NCBI GenBank assembly: GCA_033032175.1
Contig: CM065309.1
Span: forward strand, 13,578,001-13,642,000
DNA length: 64,000 nt
Direction: 5' to 3'
Source of the DNA: Saturnia japonica
Taxonomy: Eukaryota > Arthropoda > Insecta > Lepidoptera > Saturniidae
Notes under the pieces: model-generated
The model's input: only the letters and a program-made list of their open reading frames with translations
Told to the model about the DNA's origin: nothing
Databases searched by the model: none
Translations under genes and position numbers: made by a program
Part shown: piece after piece, positions 35,501-45,365 of the stretch
Layout of the letters: each line of letters begins with the position of its first letter
Numbering within the stretch: the first letter of the stretch is position 1

Positions 35501-38303
35501 AGGTTACATCACAAATGTTTTTCGCTGCTTGAGTTGTATTTTTGCCTTTTTTGTAATAATATTGTAAAATGTATCGAATTTCTTCATTAGATTCACTCAT
35601 TTTTACAGAAAGAAAAATAAATGAAAAACAGCGGGAAACAACTTTTTTTTTTTATAAATGCAACGTTTTTAATGTTACCAAAACCAGCCAGATACAAATA
35701 GTACAGCCAAAGAAATTTTATACAAGTTTATACCTACGCTATGCGAAGAAACTTTTTCCCCGAGCTAATATTACGCCAGCGCTGGCGGATAAAGCAGTTC
35801 GGGAGAGAGCCCACTTTCGACTCACTTTACAAATATTAATATTTAAGTCTAGCAGACAGTTGTAGCCTAATGTTAGGTAGCCTAAACTATTCCTCGTAAA
35901 TCTGGCTAACAATAAAAATAATTTTTTGAATCCAACTGGTAGTTCTTGAAATGAGCGTGTTAAAACAAACAAATAAACAAGAAAACGTTTCCGCTTTTTT
36001 ATACATATTATTAAGTATATATCAGTATATAATATAGATTAAAACGTTTATTACTAGTCGATATGGGGATACACGACCTGTTATTTTATTTGTCGACACT
36101 CTCAATTTTAATTAGATAGACTGTCAATATTGTTGTTGAAAAACAAAAATGAATATATAAACAATAATACTAAGGAAACATTTCGATATATATAATTAAA
36201 TATTATTGTGAACAAATCAATAATCAATAACAAATCGTATTGTCAAATATTTTCAGAAATTTATGACACCTATGACGTACACAAAACTGATAAGGAACGG
36301 TTTGTAGTAGTTATTGGCTATTTAATAAGCATTAAAGCTTGGAAAATTAAAGTACACAATTAGTCGATAATGGAATGTAAAATTATGCTTCTGCAGTGCC
36401 TGCTTTAATAGTACTGCTTCTGATTAATGTAAAGAATTGAAATCTTTAACTTTAACTTTTGTTTTGTAATTATAAATTAATATTTGGCACGGTGTTATTG
36501 AAATTTTTTAGGAAAACATCTCATAAAACTTAAAACTTCCTTACAGGATTTGACACCAAGAAGTTTTCGTCTGGAAATCACGAAGATGAAACAGAAAACG
36601 CTTTGCAGCAAGCCGAGACCGGGGATCGTCGTCTTCCACATAATACTGTAGGCAACAATGCACCAGCGTCTGATCTTCGTGCGGCACACTCATCAGATTT
36701 CTTTACCGGCCGACGTGATCGTGGACGCGATGAACCTATTCAACCACAACAGGGACCTCCTGCCCCTCAATCCCCAGTGTCTTTAGCTCCCCAATCTTCA
36801 GCAGTACAACCGGTACCTATCATACTTCAAGCTCCACCAGCTTCTCCACGCCAATCTTTTAGAAGACCAACAACACCTAAAACAATAACTACCAAATTCA
36901 CAATCCCTCCATCACCTCCAACACAATCTTCAAATCCACCTCAGTATGAAACATCTAAGCGAAAAATAACAAGAAAACGTCCTGTTTCTACGCAAAATAA
37001 GATAAATCCTACCACGTTTGCACCTTATGTTCCATCCGAACAGGTTCATTCTGAAAGACCACAGCAGAATTTCAATCGTCGAGTTTCTTTCCAAAGTAGA
37101 CAAACTACTCTAAATCTCCCACCTCAATTCAAAGAATATAAGGACGAATACGTAGAAGTTAGCAGGGTTACTCCAAAAACGAACAAGTTTCACTCGAACG
37201 AGCTGACTTCATCTTCTTTCCCACAGCAATCAACAAGTACAAAGAATAATAAGAAGGAAGGTTTAGTTGAAGTCTATAACTACGAGGATTTGTCGACTCC
37301 AGGACTGACCGCACAGAAGGACTATCATCCTTTCAATGTCAAAAATAGTTTCAACGTTATCGATATTCCCAGAGAATCAAATTTGGAAAGAAATAAAAAC
37401 GGAAATGGTAATTTTAATCAAAGACTAAAGACAACGACAACAGAAGAATACAGTGCCATCAGAGATAGCACCACACCACCTTATAAAAATTTCAACAGTG
37501 TATCTTACGAGTCGGAAAAACAAAGTTTTGTCACTCAGTACAAAAACAATCATTATAGAAATCCAACTTTAACCACACCGACGACATCTACGACTCTACG
37601 TTCCGATCACCTAAACAATTTAAATACAGTAGCATATAATACAAACATCGCTTTCAACGTACCGGCAAATAACTTTGCTGAGAGTGAAGAAGATGATGGT
37701 CAATACCGGCCACCTCAGGGCGAAGACGACGGACAATACCGACCGGAGTTATATGAAAAAGAATTGCTTTCCGGTGCTCATTCTATCAATATAGCAGCTA
37801 GTGGAAACAGACTGTTACAAAATAAAAAATCCTTCTCGAAAACACTGAAAGTGACAACGCAAACAGCAGCGCCGCAACCATTCCAGCCGTTACCATCGTC
37901 AAATTTACCAGCACATACAACTCGAGAATCCGATACTTATACTACGACCCAATCACCGCAAACGATAAACACGCAACGTACTTTTGACTTTTATCAGACA
38001 TACACAACAACTTCTAGACCTAATGACTTCACGGAACAAAACTTTGCTAACAATGTATCGACGAGACCAACGACTTCCGCTCCAAGAATTCCTGAGAAGC
38101 GGCCAAGGCGGCCACAAGGTCGACCATCGACGAAAGCGCTGGCTACAGTTCCTCCTCAGCCAACAACTCGTTCACAACCCTTTATCAAGCCGTTGAACAA
38201 TAAGGAAGACAACAGTTATGATTACGCCTATTATGACTCTGACCCCGGTTTCTCGGAATACGATCACAATTTAGAATTCGGAAAAACTAAAAGAAAAGCG
38301 TAA
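23477..38303 (+). CDS. CPAP1-type chitin-binding cuticular protein (one peritrophin-A domain, long disordered tail), 3 exons
   Basis: Joined exons 23477-23519, 33337-33591 and 36547-38303 (2055 nt) give 684 residues plus TAA. Both introns have GT-AG ends and both interrupt a glycine codon in phase 1, so the frame is continuous. Residues 1-14 form a short hydrophobic signal peptide. Residues 22-83 form one chitin-binding type-2 domain with cysteines at 22, 38, 44, 59, 72 and 83 (spacing C-15-C-5-C-14-C-12-C-10-C) and the aromatic YYPD and DFRFYC segments; this fits family CBM14. The rest, about 100-684, is rich in Pro, Thr, Gln, Ser and Asn with no cysteine-rich repeat. It holds two DDGQYRP motifs (482-488, 493-499) and a Tyr/Asp-rich end. 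One domain plus a long low-complexity tail is the CPAP1 pattern: secreted proteins thought to bind chitin in cuticle rather than gut matrix. The exact ortholog is not recognised. The domain call is strong; the role is inferred from the family. Confidence 0.88.
23855..24262 (+). repeat. Two adjacent A-type repeats, head to tail (CPAP1 intron 1)
   Basis: The first copy, about 23855-24060, stops after 'gggtgcgatagcggg'. The second, about 24061-24262, restarts with 'tattataaagcttacaagat' and runs to 'gtagggtacacaactaattt'. The two have diverged from each other, so this is not a recent tandem duplication. Confidence 0.6.
24840..25086 (-). mobile_element. SINE type 1 (CPAP1 intron 1)
   Basis: Reverse-complement match to 8950-9247: 'cacgctaagcctagtggg', 'accctaccagcgtgctatgg', 'ggaatttgaacccaggtcga' and 'gcggtgtccgtacacg'. 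Confidence 0.7.
25440..25640 (+). repeat. Short dispersed repeat (CPAP1 intron 1)
   Basis: Weakly similar to 22462-22612 in its 'gaatatgagctcaattagtc' and 'gttcagaaattac' segments. Confidence 0.4.
25793..26300 (-). repeat. B-type repeat interrupted by a LINE fragment (CPAP1 intron 1)
   Basis: Reverse complement of 3056-3491: 'tagctgtgcccgtggcttcg', 'ctcagcgtaagccatttaag' and 'gtgaaagtcccgtcaaaatc'. A LINE 3' fragment at 25850-25934 splits it. Confidence 0.75.
25850..25934 (-). mobile_element. Jockey LINE 3'-end fragment inserted in the B-type repeat
   Basis: A poly(T) stretch is followed by 'ctgactacactgttagcctt' and the 'gccgctgcggctttt' stem-loop, which is the extreme 3' end of the 16.3-kb and 53-kb LINEs. 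It is flanked by the 8-bp target-site duplication atcttgct (25842-25849 and 25935-25942). Only about 75 bp of the element was copied. Confidence 0.8.
26627..26644. repeat. (TA)n microsatellite
   Basis: Simple alternating TA run in CPAP1 intron 1. 26665-26900 beyond it is a GC-richer, unassigned intronic stretch. Confidence 0.8.
27230..27436 (+). repeat. F-type dispersed repeat (LINE-like tail)
   Basis: 'gcgcgcatcacgcaaaaact', 'aattattaaagttttaagac' and the tail 'gcggacacagctagt' match 51786-52013 in the same orientation. Confidence 0.65.
27480..27940 (+). pseudogene. RTE-type LINE ORF end, decayed (CPAP1 intron 1)
   Basis: In broken frames this reads like the end of a LINE ORF: RAMLGVFLCDHIK, TEEIRTRNK, then GRW and a WIDDL-VKVTG-like stretch, closing with 'tttgtccagcggaggacgta' and a (GATGAT)-like tail at 27896-27925. 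Many stops. The minus-strand ORF at 27717-27932 is a shadow. Confidence 0.65.
27985..28115 (-). repeat. D-type repeat fragment
   Basis: 'ctgtgtgccaaattggcatc' and 'gcatgttttagtaacaaaaa' resemble the 5' region of the D-type repeat at 10655, reversed. Confidence 0.5.
28116..29724. other. CPAP1 intron 1, no feature seen
   Basis: About 1.6 kb, AT-rich. It has a GC-rich patch at 29025-29100 ('ttgcggcattcggcttgttg') that I cannot assign. The minus-strand ORF at 29465-29662 is unremarkable. Confidence 0.4.
29725..30105 (-). repeat. D-type dispersed repeat
   Basis: 'ttagctggtacccgcgactt' at the left and 'aaacatacaaactttcacat' at the right are the reversed ends of 10655-11147. An internal partial duplication ('aaaatcatagatggg' / 'aaaacccatagatggg') is also shared. 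Confidence 0.65.
30106..31695. other. CPAP1 intron 1, no feature seen
   Basis: About 1.6 kb of AT-rich sequence. 31080-31320 is GC-richer but not recognised. Confidence 0.4.
31696..31945 (+). mobile_element. SINE type 2
   Basis: 'tagtggccgtaaacgcgact', the B-box-like 'ctgggttcgatacccagg' and 'attacatgggacctaaa' match 3993-4250. Confidence 0.75.
32078..32285 (+). mobile_element. SINE-like repeat, type 3
   Basis: 'gcatacggcccgcctgatgg', 'taagcggctatcgtacac' and 'caccgcaggaacagaacact' match 9600-9825. Confidence 0.7.
32299..32640 (+). other. Unrecognised 113-codon ORF in CPAP1 intron 1
   Basis: Follows a SINE-like repeat directly. There is no signal peptide, no recognisable domain and no nearby splice pairing that fits the CPAP1 frame. 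It is probably a chance ORF or an unidentified transposon piece. Confidence 0.15.
32650..32950 (-). pseudogene. LINE ORF C-terminal relic
   Basis: The minus strand encodes TVRIWNGLQVNAFAPSCEIE and then SLKRGMKRH. This is the typical 'RT(x)RLWN.LP..VFP..YD...FK' end of LINE ORF2 proteins. The tail 'tttttggactctgccttact' follows. The same segment occurs at 58500-58680 (+) and 40310-40480 (-). Confidence 0.6.
33337..33591 (+). CDS. CPAP1 exon 2: complete chitin-binding domain
   Basis: The exon is 255 nt, bounded by acceptor ttcgcAG and donor G|GTGAGC, and phase 1 at both ends. It carries all six cysteines of the chitin-binding domain and a short linker ending IGSG. An ATG upstream at 33318 is intronic and is not the start. 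A symmetric 1-1 exon that carries exactly one domain can be gained or lost without breaking the frame. Confidence 0.93.
33780..34000 (+). mobile_element. LINE/SINE 3'-tail relic (CPAP1 intron 2)
   Basis: 'aacgatgaaggaaaatttca' and 'gtttgaaatcgccaatacgt' followed by 'gctggcgtggtgattaagcc' is a common lepidopteran LINE 3' end. A reverse copy lies at 60715-60860. Confidence 0.55.
34531..35598 (-). pseudogene. Mariner transposase, inactivated
   Basis: The minus strand starts near SNEEIRYILQYYYKKGK (about 35596). It continues through helix-turn-helix sequence to the first catalytic box TGDEKWITYD and the second box HDNARPH. It ends in SREDCQNYLSRFF and KWQKVIEQNG. Breaks: frameshift(s) around 35400 and 35120-35150, a TGA after WEVLVH, and a TAA at 34785-34787 exactly where the third Asp of the D,D34D triad belongs. 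It cannot encode an active transposase. Confidence 0.87.
34531..35765 (-). mobile_element. Mariner element, near full length, about 1235 bp
   Basis: Terminal inverted repeats of about 25 bp: 'ggtcggggaaaaagtttctt' at the left and its near-complement 'aagaaactttttccccgagc' at the right. They are flanked by TA (34529-34530 and 35766-35767), the target-site duplication of mariner/Tc1 elements. It sits inside an older A-type repeat. Confidence 0.9.
36547..38303 (+). CDS. CPAP1 exon 3: low-complexity tail and stop
   Basis: The acceptor is ttacAG at 36545-36546, followed by GA-TTT in phase 1. The frame stays open for 585 codons to TAA at 38301-38303. Composition is dominated by P, T, Q, N and S with short basic patches, as in extracellular, possibly O-glycosylated linkers. 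There are no membrane segments and no second chitin-binding domain. Confidence 0.92.
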
Positions 38304-38359
38304 GGACTTCTTTTTTGTAATTTTACTATTTCACTGCCATTAAATCAAGGCCCTCTTTG

Positions 38360-38365
38360 AATAAA
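38360..38365 (+). terminator. Possible proximal poly(A) signal of the CPAP1 gene
   Basis: The hexamer AATAAA lies 57 bp after the stop codon. AT-rich DNA gives many such hexamers by chance. Confidence 0.35.
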
Positions 38366-38942
38366 AACATAATATATGAACTTTTGTCCGATTACGTAAG
38401 GTCAGTATAATAAATTTTAAGAAAATATTTTTTTATACTAAGGATTTAACAATAATGCACAGAAACATGATTAATATAGTTCAAAAATTAAAAATATTTT
38501 TTATAGTGTTAAAATTACTTTTAACATTGTAAATCACAAATTAAATAGTAATGTTCAAGTAAATAGTCGACTATAAAAAATATGCCGCTTATCATATCTG
38601 AAAAAATTTAGTAAGTTATTTATGATAATAATAGTATTATCAATTTTTATTAAACGGTAGGTAAATTACGCATGACTATTGTGATTATTAAAGTATGCAA
38701 TACCAAGAGAAACACTAATATTCGGCGTTATAAATACGTTGAGTATCGCAGCCCTGTTGTGATTCGGTATAGTATAATAAAGCAAGACAAAACTTGCTCG
38801 TACAAAACACATGCCAACGTCGCGTTAATGTTATAATTATGGATAAATTTTTATTAACGTATTATCTTTACGCATATAACATAAATTATGTATGTATATA
38901 GAAAGTAAGTATCAACGCTAGATTGTAAAATATTTCATTGTA

Positions 38943-38948
38943 AATAAA
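38943..38948 (+). terminator. Possible distal poly(A) signal of the CPAP1 gene
   Basis: AATAAA is followed at once by GTTGTCTTT and then a GT-rich stretch, as expected at a real cleavage site. This would give a 3' UTR of about 660 nt. 38304-38942 holds no other feature that I can see. Confidence 0.4.
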
Positions 38949-39299
38949 GTTGTCTTTAAAACAATGGCTTGTGCAATTTGTGTCAATTCTCAAAGCTCGT
39001 GGGAATTAGTTAGACAATTTAGATGTTTAGGCACCGCGTTTAGACATGTAAACAAAAGAAACTCTCAACACATTGCAATAAGTGATGATAATGTGAGCAG
39101 ATAAACTAATATCAATGCCAGACCTTCTTAGTAAAGCTTAAATTTAACGAGAACGTATAAATAATAATGAGCAATTATAAGTCTAGTAATGAATTATAAG
39201 AGCAAACTGAATATTATCCTGTGTAGTTTGAACAAATAGTATTCAGTATTGAAAGAAAATAATGAACATTAATATTGTGATATTAAAACCGTTCTGAAT

Positions 39300-39480
39300 A
39301 AAGGTCAGGTCAAGAGTAGAGTAGTCTACTCTAAACCGACGAGCTTGCATGAAAAGATTGATGAATATTGAAGTAGCGAAAAATGTATTCCAGGATTGTA
39401 GCAGGTTGAAGGACGAGGTCTCTGCCTACCCTGTTGGGAAAGAGGCGTGATTTATATAATTATGTATGTATGTAATATTT
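39300..39480 (+). mobile_element. RTE-type LINE 3' end
   Basis: 'gacgagcttgcatgaaaaga', 'gaagtagcgaaaaatgtatt', 'aggtctctgcctaccctgtt' and 'gggaaagaggcgtgatttat', then a (TATG)n tail. This is the ORF end and tandem-repeat tail typical of RTE-clade elements. 39481-39954 beyond it shows nothing. Confidence 0.65.
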
Positions 39481-39954
39481 AAGTCATCATTTCATTTGCT
39501 TTTACCCATGCAAATCCATATAAGCTTTGATTCTTACCAAAGGTTATTTTGCCAGCTATATTTAATACAGTTTCTAAATAGAAAAAAATATTTCTTTCAA
39601 AGGCGGATTAAGCCAGAGCGGGACTTTAATCAATAAAAAAACAGACAGTTCAAGAATTTATATGATAACAAAATAATAGACAAAAGGTCGTATTTTACTG
39701 TTTTGCTTTAAGGACGAGGCTCTTAGTATTTGTTTTTTCTGTTACATGTATATTGCTAACTCGACCCTGGTATATCTTCGGAACTTCTTATTGTTTCTCA
39801 TGTCAAGTTGAAATATTCCAATGAACAAAGTTAATGTTCAACACACTGACAAATCGCGGAGAAATGAAAAGATTAATTTCAAATGTTTAGAAGAACACCA
39901 AATGGTTAAATCAAATTATTGGATACAAATGATACAGTACGCAATATGCAGAGA

Positions 39955-40070
39955 TAATGGCTTAGTGGTAACATGATCGGACACCGTGTATCAATATGTA
40001 TAATTTTCAGTTTTTGGTGAAGGTAGAAGAAATGTCATTCTCTAATTCCTGCTTAAATTAGCATTTTTAG
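39955..40070 (+). mobile_element. SINE type 1 head, decayed
   Basis: 'aatggcttagtggtaacatg' and 'cggacaccgtgtatcaat' match the A-box region and the following bases of 8950. The rest is too diverged to follow. Confidence 0.45.
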
Positions 40071-40299
40071 CTTAGCTTTAATTCCTGCATTTTCTAAACT
40101 AGTCACAAGTTGAAAATCTATTGCTAAGGACTGATATAAATCGTGTATTCTTTAACGCGATGTTTAAGATCCAAGCTACTTAATACTGTTCCAGGACAAG
40201 CGTGTGTCTTTCGACCATGTCATTATAATATTAGATGTAACTGTAGTTAAACGGTGGTCTACAAGACAAATAGAAGGCTCATCTGACAATGACTATTTA

Positions 40300-40485
40300 A
40301 AGACTCTCTGACGGCAAGTAAGGTGCAGTCCATAAACAACGGCGAACGTCTGTGACAAATTCCATCAACAATCATCACCATCACCGTCATGCCGTCCTAC
40401 AGAAATTTAATTTGTTGTTCGATATCGTATGAGGTAGGGAACACGGTGACCCGTAATGCTACGTCTTCACAGTAGGTACGGCATA
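40300..40485 (-). pseudogene. LINE ORF C-terminal relic
   Basis: The minus strand gives VFPTSYDIEQQIKF and then a (R)SPLFMDCTLL-like tail. This is the same LINE end as at 32650-32950. Confidence 0.5.
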
Positions 40486-41639
40486 CATAAAAATTTGTTT
40501 TTGCCAAGATGTATGCTATCGTGTAGCTGAGATTTCAAATACCTGTTCGCGTAGTTCTGTAGTGGATGAAGATAATTGGATTAGGTGAAACAACTCTTCA
40601 GAACACTCGTCATATCAAGTATTATTATTTTTTTAATCTGTGACAATAATTAATACACTAAATAACTCTTACGCATAATATGACAATACAAATTTCTGTA
40701 TGAAATTAATATTATTGTTGAGTGTCCGCATAAACAATTACTAAAAAATAGTATAAACTTAACTTGTTGCAATGTAAAAATATTCTTCGAATTGTCCAAT
40801 TTAATGAAGTGCATTTAATAAGCATTCAATGTTACGAATTTCGCTAAAATTTTAGTTTTAAATAAGGCCACACCACATATTATCATGTTTATTCCCATGA
40901 AGCGATTGGAAACTTTTTTTGATATCATTTATTTGATGATGTGATGATTACGTCATTTATACATTTTATCATCGCCTTAGTAATTTTTGAATAGTAGGTA
41001 CCTACTTAATTTATACTTTGCACATAAAAAATTAACTATTTTAATGAGAACCATGCCATCTGTCGCTTATTAGCTGCACTTAGAACATAAGTAGTAATAC
41101 GATTCAACTAATTATTTTGATAATAGTGTAATAGTAAAACTTAAAATTCGAGATACGTATGCTTAATAAGAGTATCTTAAATTAATTACATAGCAATTTT
41201 ATTATTTTAATACCAAAATAAGCTTCCTTATAATTAGAAACTACTGACCCACAGATGTCGCTGATATCCGCAGTTATTTGCCTTCCAGGCACAAAAGGAA
41301 TATAATATGACGATACTGGTAACTTAGATTTCAATAAACAAAGAGTTCAATATTTTAAGAATAAAATACAGAGTAGACTTGTTCATTTTATTACGTATTT
41401 TGATAACCATATTTTTTTCTTCAAAATTTCATTGGTTTTAAATATTTTGTAAGATTCAATCAATGATGAAAATTATAAACATGAAGAACTCACGTGAGCC
41501 GTGATTCTGGATGTAGGTATATAATTACAATATTCTCTGCAATAACACTGAAGGTAAAAAGATTTTTTATCAAACACTTTATGTAGGGTCATTAACTCTT
41601 TTGGCTCTTTGTCTTTGTTCGAGCGATAACTATCACAAG
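40486..41639. other. Intergenic, no gene seen
   Basis: About 1.15 kb, strongly AT-rich; nothing assigned. Confidence 0.45.
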
Positions 41640-42760
41640 ACAATACAATATACTTTATTGCACACTAAACAAAAAAACATACATATATAACTATTTAAAT
41701 TATTCGTGTAGGGTCGGTTAGGTGGCCTTAAAGCTTAATGTGACTTCTTCCAGGCAACCTTAAAAATAAATAAATACAAATGGAAATAAATTACGTGGTG
41801 GCAAAGCATAAATTACTAAAATACAAATTTTACAAACAAATTGACATAGAAATAGCACACACATAAACTTACTAGATAAATAATAAATTATAAAGTTTGC
41901 ACACAAACAAAAATACTACAACAATATTAATTACAAACACACACACACACACACAAATGTTTTATCACGGTATCAATAAGGGAAAAAAAAGAAAAGAGAA
42001 GAAAAAAACAGTTTGTATCATAACAGAGAGAGCTAATGAGGACGTAGTAGTCTTTTAAAAATGTGTATAGACATCGCTTTTCTTATATCTACTGAGAGTT
42101 CCATACCCGAACAGCTTGAACCTCAAATGATTTATTGTAGAGTTGAGTATGGCAAGTAGGAAATTAAGTAATTTATGTGAGCATCGGCGGCGTGGTAGGT
42201 CATTTCTGAATCCTAACATCACGAATTTATCTTTGAGATACGCTGGCGAGCTGGGACTACGAAGAATATTATAGAGAAAAGAAAGGATTTGGCTATTTCG
42301 ACGAAGCCGAACTGAAAGTCATCTGAGCTTTGAACAATATTCCGTTATGTGATCGTATTTTTTAGACCATAGGTAAAGCGGATACAGACATTCTGTAGCC
42401 TCTCTAATTCATTAACAAATTCTTGATTAGCATCAAGATAACAGACGTCCGCATAATCAAGGATAGGTAGAAAGTATTGACTCAGCAAGCATCATTTTAG
42501 TTGAGACTGGTAAGAGACTGGCATTCTTTTTAAAGAGCTCAAAGAAGCGAAATTATTTCTACTAACACGTGATTTTTCCAGGACAGATTTTTGACAAAAA
42601 TCACTCATAGGTTTTTCGCTGTATCGCTCATAGGTTCTAATAAGGAATTTCTTCACCCTTGAAAGTAATGGGAGATAAAGGATTCTAGTCTAACCTATTA
42701 AATTGCCTAGTACCACCAATAACTAGGCGTTGTGATTTATTAGAATGTAAGTGCCTCGGC
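41640..42760 (-). pseudogene. LINE ORF2 C-terminal relic with 3' UTR
   Basis: The minus strand from about 42460 reads LDYADVCYLDANQEFVNELE, then RLQNVCIRFTYGL, then after a stop LSVRLRRNSQILSFLYNILR, PAYLKDKFVMLGFRNDLPRR, and ends INHLRFKLFGYGTLSRYKKS. This is the region after the reverse transcriptase in a Jockey/CR1-like LINE. The 3' side near 41640-41730 holds 'atactttattgcacactaaa', common at such ends. Family unknown. Confidence 0.7.
41937..41955. repeat. (AC)n microsatellite
   Basis: Nine AC units inside the LINE 3' region. Confidence 0.85.
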
Positions 42761-42844
42761 TTACATTGTTACCGTAAAAGGAGATTCCTCCTTTCTTATA
42801 GTTTCAGAGATCCTATAGACCCTTTTAACAGATCCTTTTAGACC

Positions 42845-43012
42845 GTAGCCGTAGTGTAGTAGTTTCCAGAGCTCTTTGGGATAGTGGGGTTCAAGGCCGG
42901 TAACACGCTAGTGATACCTATGGTATTTCAAACGTCCATAGGCCATAGTCCATAGTCCGCTAACCATCAGACGGGTCTTAAGCTTATTTGCCACCTTAGT
43001 TGCATAAAAAAA
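42845..43012 (-). mobile_element. SINE-like repeat, type 3
   Basis: 'tttccagagctctttggga', 'caaggccggtaacacgctag' and 'gctaaccatcagacgggtct' are the reverse of 9600-9825. Confidence 0.7.
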
Positions 43013-45126
43013 TTAAGTACTTTTAACTTTTACTTTTTTTACTGTTTTTTTACTTTTAGTACGCTTTTAAAACCAGTTCTTCTATGAAAAACGAACGGTT
43101 TCTTTAATTAACAATAACAAGTTTTAAAACGAACGAGTCGCGCGTCTAACTTATTGTTGGTAGCCCGAGTGGAACGTTTTTAAAAGAACACATCTATTAA
43201 GGTTGTTATAAGGACTATTATTGATTGAACAGTAAAACTGTTACAAGAATCTACTTTAAATTTGAAGTAACGAATAAGCTACAATGAATCTTATTACTAA
43301 AGCAATTAAAAAATTAATATAATATAAATAAAATATTATTATTTGCTTTATTAATATATATTAATAAAGTAAAAGGAAAAAACAAAAATAAAGGAACGAA
43401 TAAAAACTGATTTTTTGGTTAAACGTCAAATTTTCGTTTTTTTCATTACAGTTTGTTCATGTACTTAAGAAAAAAACCTTTTTTTTTAAACTGTTTCTAT
43501 GAACTGTTCCTTGAGTACAAAAAGTGTTTCATTTCGTTTTACGAGAAATCAGGAACGACCCAGTACTAGAGGCCAAAGTATTCTTTACCTTCCTTCATAC
43601 CATAGAGTACTTTTCATACTAAATATCACAGAGAAGACGTCTGCCAAATTACAAAAAAATAAAGGTTACCATTGTGTTACAATCTGCATTTTTAATAATC
43701 TTTTTACAAACGTAAAAACATAGATAACGCTATATTAGTATCGTCAGGTTTTTATCTTATTAAATCATTGATAAATGTTATAACTTAATTGGTTACTTAC
43801 ATGGTAAGTTATGTTTATCTTACTATGTAAAAGATAATTGCGTGATGATAAAGGTATTATTTTTTACTTCTCCGAATGATAATTAAATTTATCATATTTA
43901 TATATATTGCTGAATTTTTAGGCGAAGCAAAATATTTTTTTGTGTAAGCTTTTTACTTAAAGACCGTTTATAATTGAACAACAATTAAATTTTATATTAG
44001 TCAATGAGAAAAATAAAATAATTCGAGTATAATTTTGTAGTTTCATTTCGGTTAATTAATAAGAAAAAAAAATATATGAATTTTTATTTAAGAACTTTAA
44101 AAAATTATAATTAGGTACTTGAAAAGGTTGGCAAGTATAAAAAATAAGATCGTGAGATGATAAAATACGAAGGACCATTCAAAGTCAGCACATGTTCTGA
44201 AAATAGGATGATTGAAAAAAAATTATTAAAAAGTCTTGCATGACGTAATAACCAAAGGTCTGGCGAAGGTAGGAGGGCGGAATGTAGTCTGGGGTGAAAT
44301 AAGGCCAGTATTAAACCTGTTTCGGTTCAAGGCTAAACGTTGGTTTTTTCCCGACATATCAGTGAACTCGATCCTCAGGATGTTTCATTTATTCAATTCC
44401 TAACGTTCATCGTAAATATTGCAAAACGTAATGCCGTTATACACATTCTAATTTTGTAATAATTATATGAAATATCTGATTGGCACGGCTTGAGGTTTTT
44501 CAAAAAACATCTATCTAGATAAACTTAGTAAAAAATTATCTATTACAAAATGAACCAATGTTGTTTTCTTGTAAGCATATACGGACTCTCACACCGCTTT
44601 TATCAACATTAGTTATCCCTGCAATGAACTCGAGCTATCGATGAAGTAACAAGACTATAGGTGTTTTCCGATTGCTAAAATTGTCTCTTAATATCAGGTA
44701 AGATTGGAACTAAAAGCTAAAACTATAACAATTTCATCCAAGTAGTCTTTTCCTACCTACTGCTGACTTAATAGTATTACCAAAATTATTATTAAATATG
44801 AACTTGAAACACAGTTACTAATCAACTGAAAGAAAATAAAAATTACCCACAGTATTAAAATTGTTTATTAAAATAAGTATCACAATTTTTCATGCGGACC
44901 TATATGTTGCCCTGTCATTTTTCAGTGCATTATTACCTGAATTGTTGGTATTATACTGGTAAATATCGTTTATAATATGTTCAAAGTTCTTATATTGTGA
45001 TTTAATCCACATTAACCAAAACAGTAGGGATCGTTGTCAGTATTTGTATGTAATTATATTATACCAAAGTTGCCCAAGCCCAGGTCCGCGGGCCATAAAT
45101 TTGCCCGCTAACAGCAGCGCGCCTGT
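43013..45126. other. Intergenic, no gene seen
   Basis: About 2.1 kb, AT-rich. 45062-45126 ('aggtccgcgggcc') is reminiscent of hAT-type element ends but this is not supportable alone. Confidence 0.4.
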
Positions 45127-45130
45127 CTGC

Positions 45131-45200
45131 TGCCGCCACGCCGCCGCCACGCCGCCGCCACGCCGCCGCCACGCCGCCGCCGCGCCGCCGCCGCGCCGCA
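45131..45200. repeat. 11-bp GC minisatellite
   Basis: The unit gccgccgccac starts at 45140 and repeats five times; the last two units read gccgccgccgc. Partial units flank both sides. The poly-Ala/Pro/Arg ORFs in all frames are products of the repeat and not genes. Confidence 0.9.
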
Positions 45201-45282
45201 CTTCTGATGTCGTGCTTTTTCATTTTTTTGATTATTATCAAAATATATTACCCAACTGGAAACTTTATTAATTTTAAATATC

Positions 45283-45365
45283 ACTTTTTTTCGAACTGAA
45301 TATACTGATAACCTTAAGGGCCTGGAGCTATCAGAGGCTTTGACAGTTTCACCGGCCTCGCCTCT
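45283..45365 (-). mobile_element. LINE 3'-end fragment
   Basis: 'cgaactgaatatactgataa' and 'ccttaagggcctggagct' match the extreme 3' end of the 53-kb Jockey LINE with a short T run in front. It belongs to a diverged subfamily. Confidence 0.6.

Larger units (their letters stand above)
34053..35995 (-). repeat. A-type repeat split by a mariner (CPAP1 intron 2)
   Basis: Left part 34053-34530 ('aactagaggcaccgcgcggt', 'actatgcgtccaaataacat') and right part 35767-35995 ('attacgccagcgctggcgga', 'ccaactggtagttcttgaaa') match the uninterrupted copy at 51227-51785 in the same order. The intervening DNA is the mariner. Confidence 0.75.

Noticed and set aside
45062..45126. hAT transposon end ('ggtccgcgggcc')
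   Set aside because: Only one short phrase is reminiscent. No terminal repeat pair, 8-bp target duplication or transposase was found.
45044..45271. Ala/Pro/Arg-rich ORFs on both strands
   Set aside because: They come from the 11-bp GC minisatellite, which keeps several frames open.
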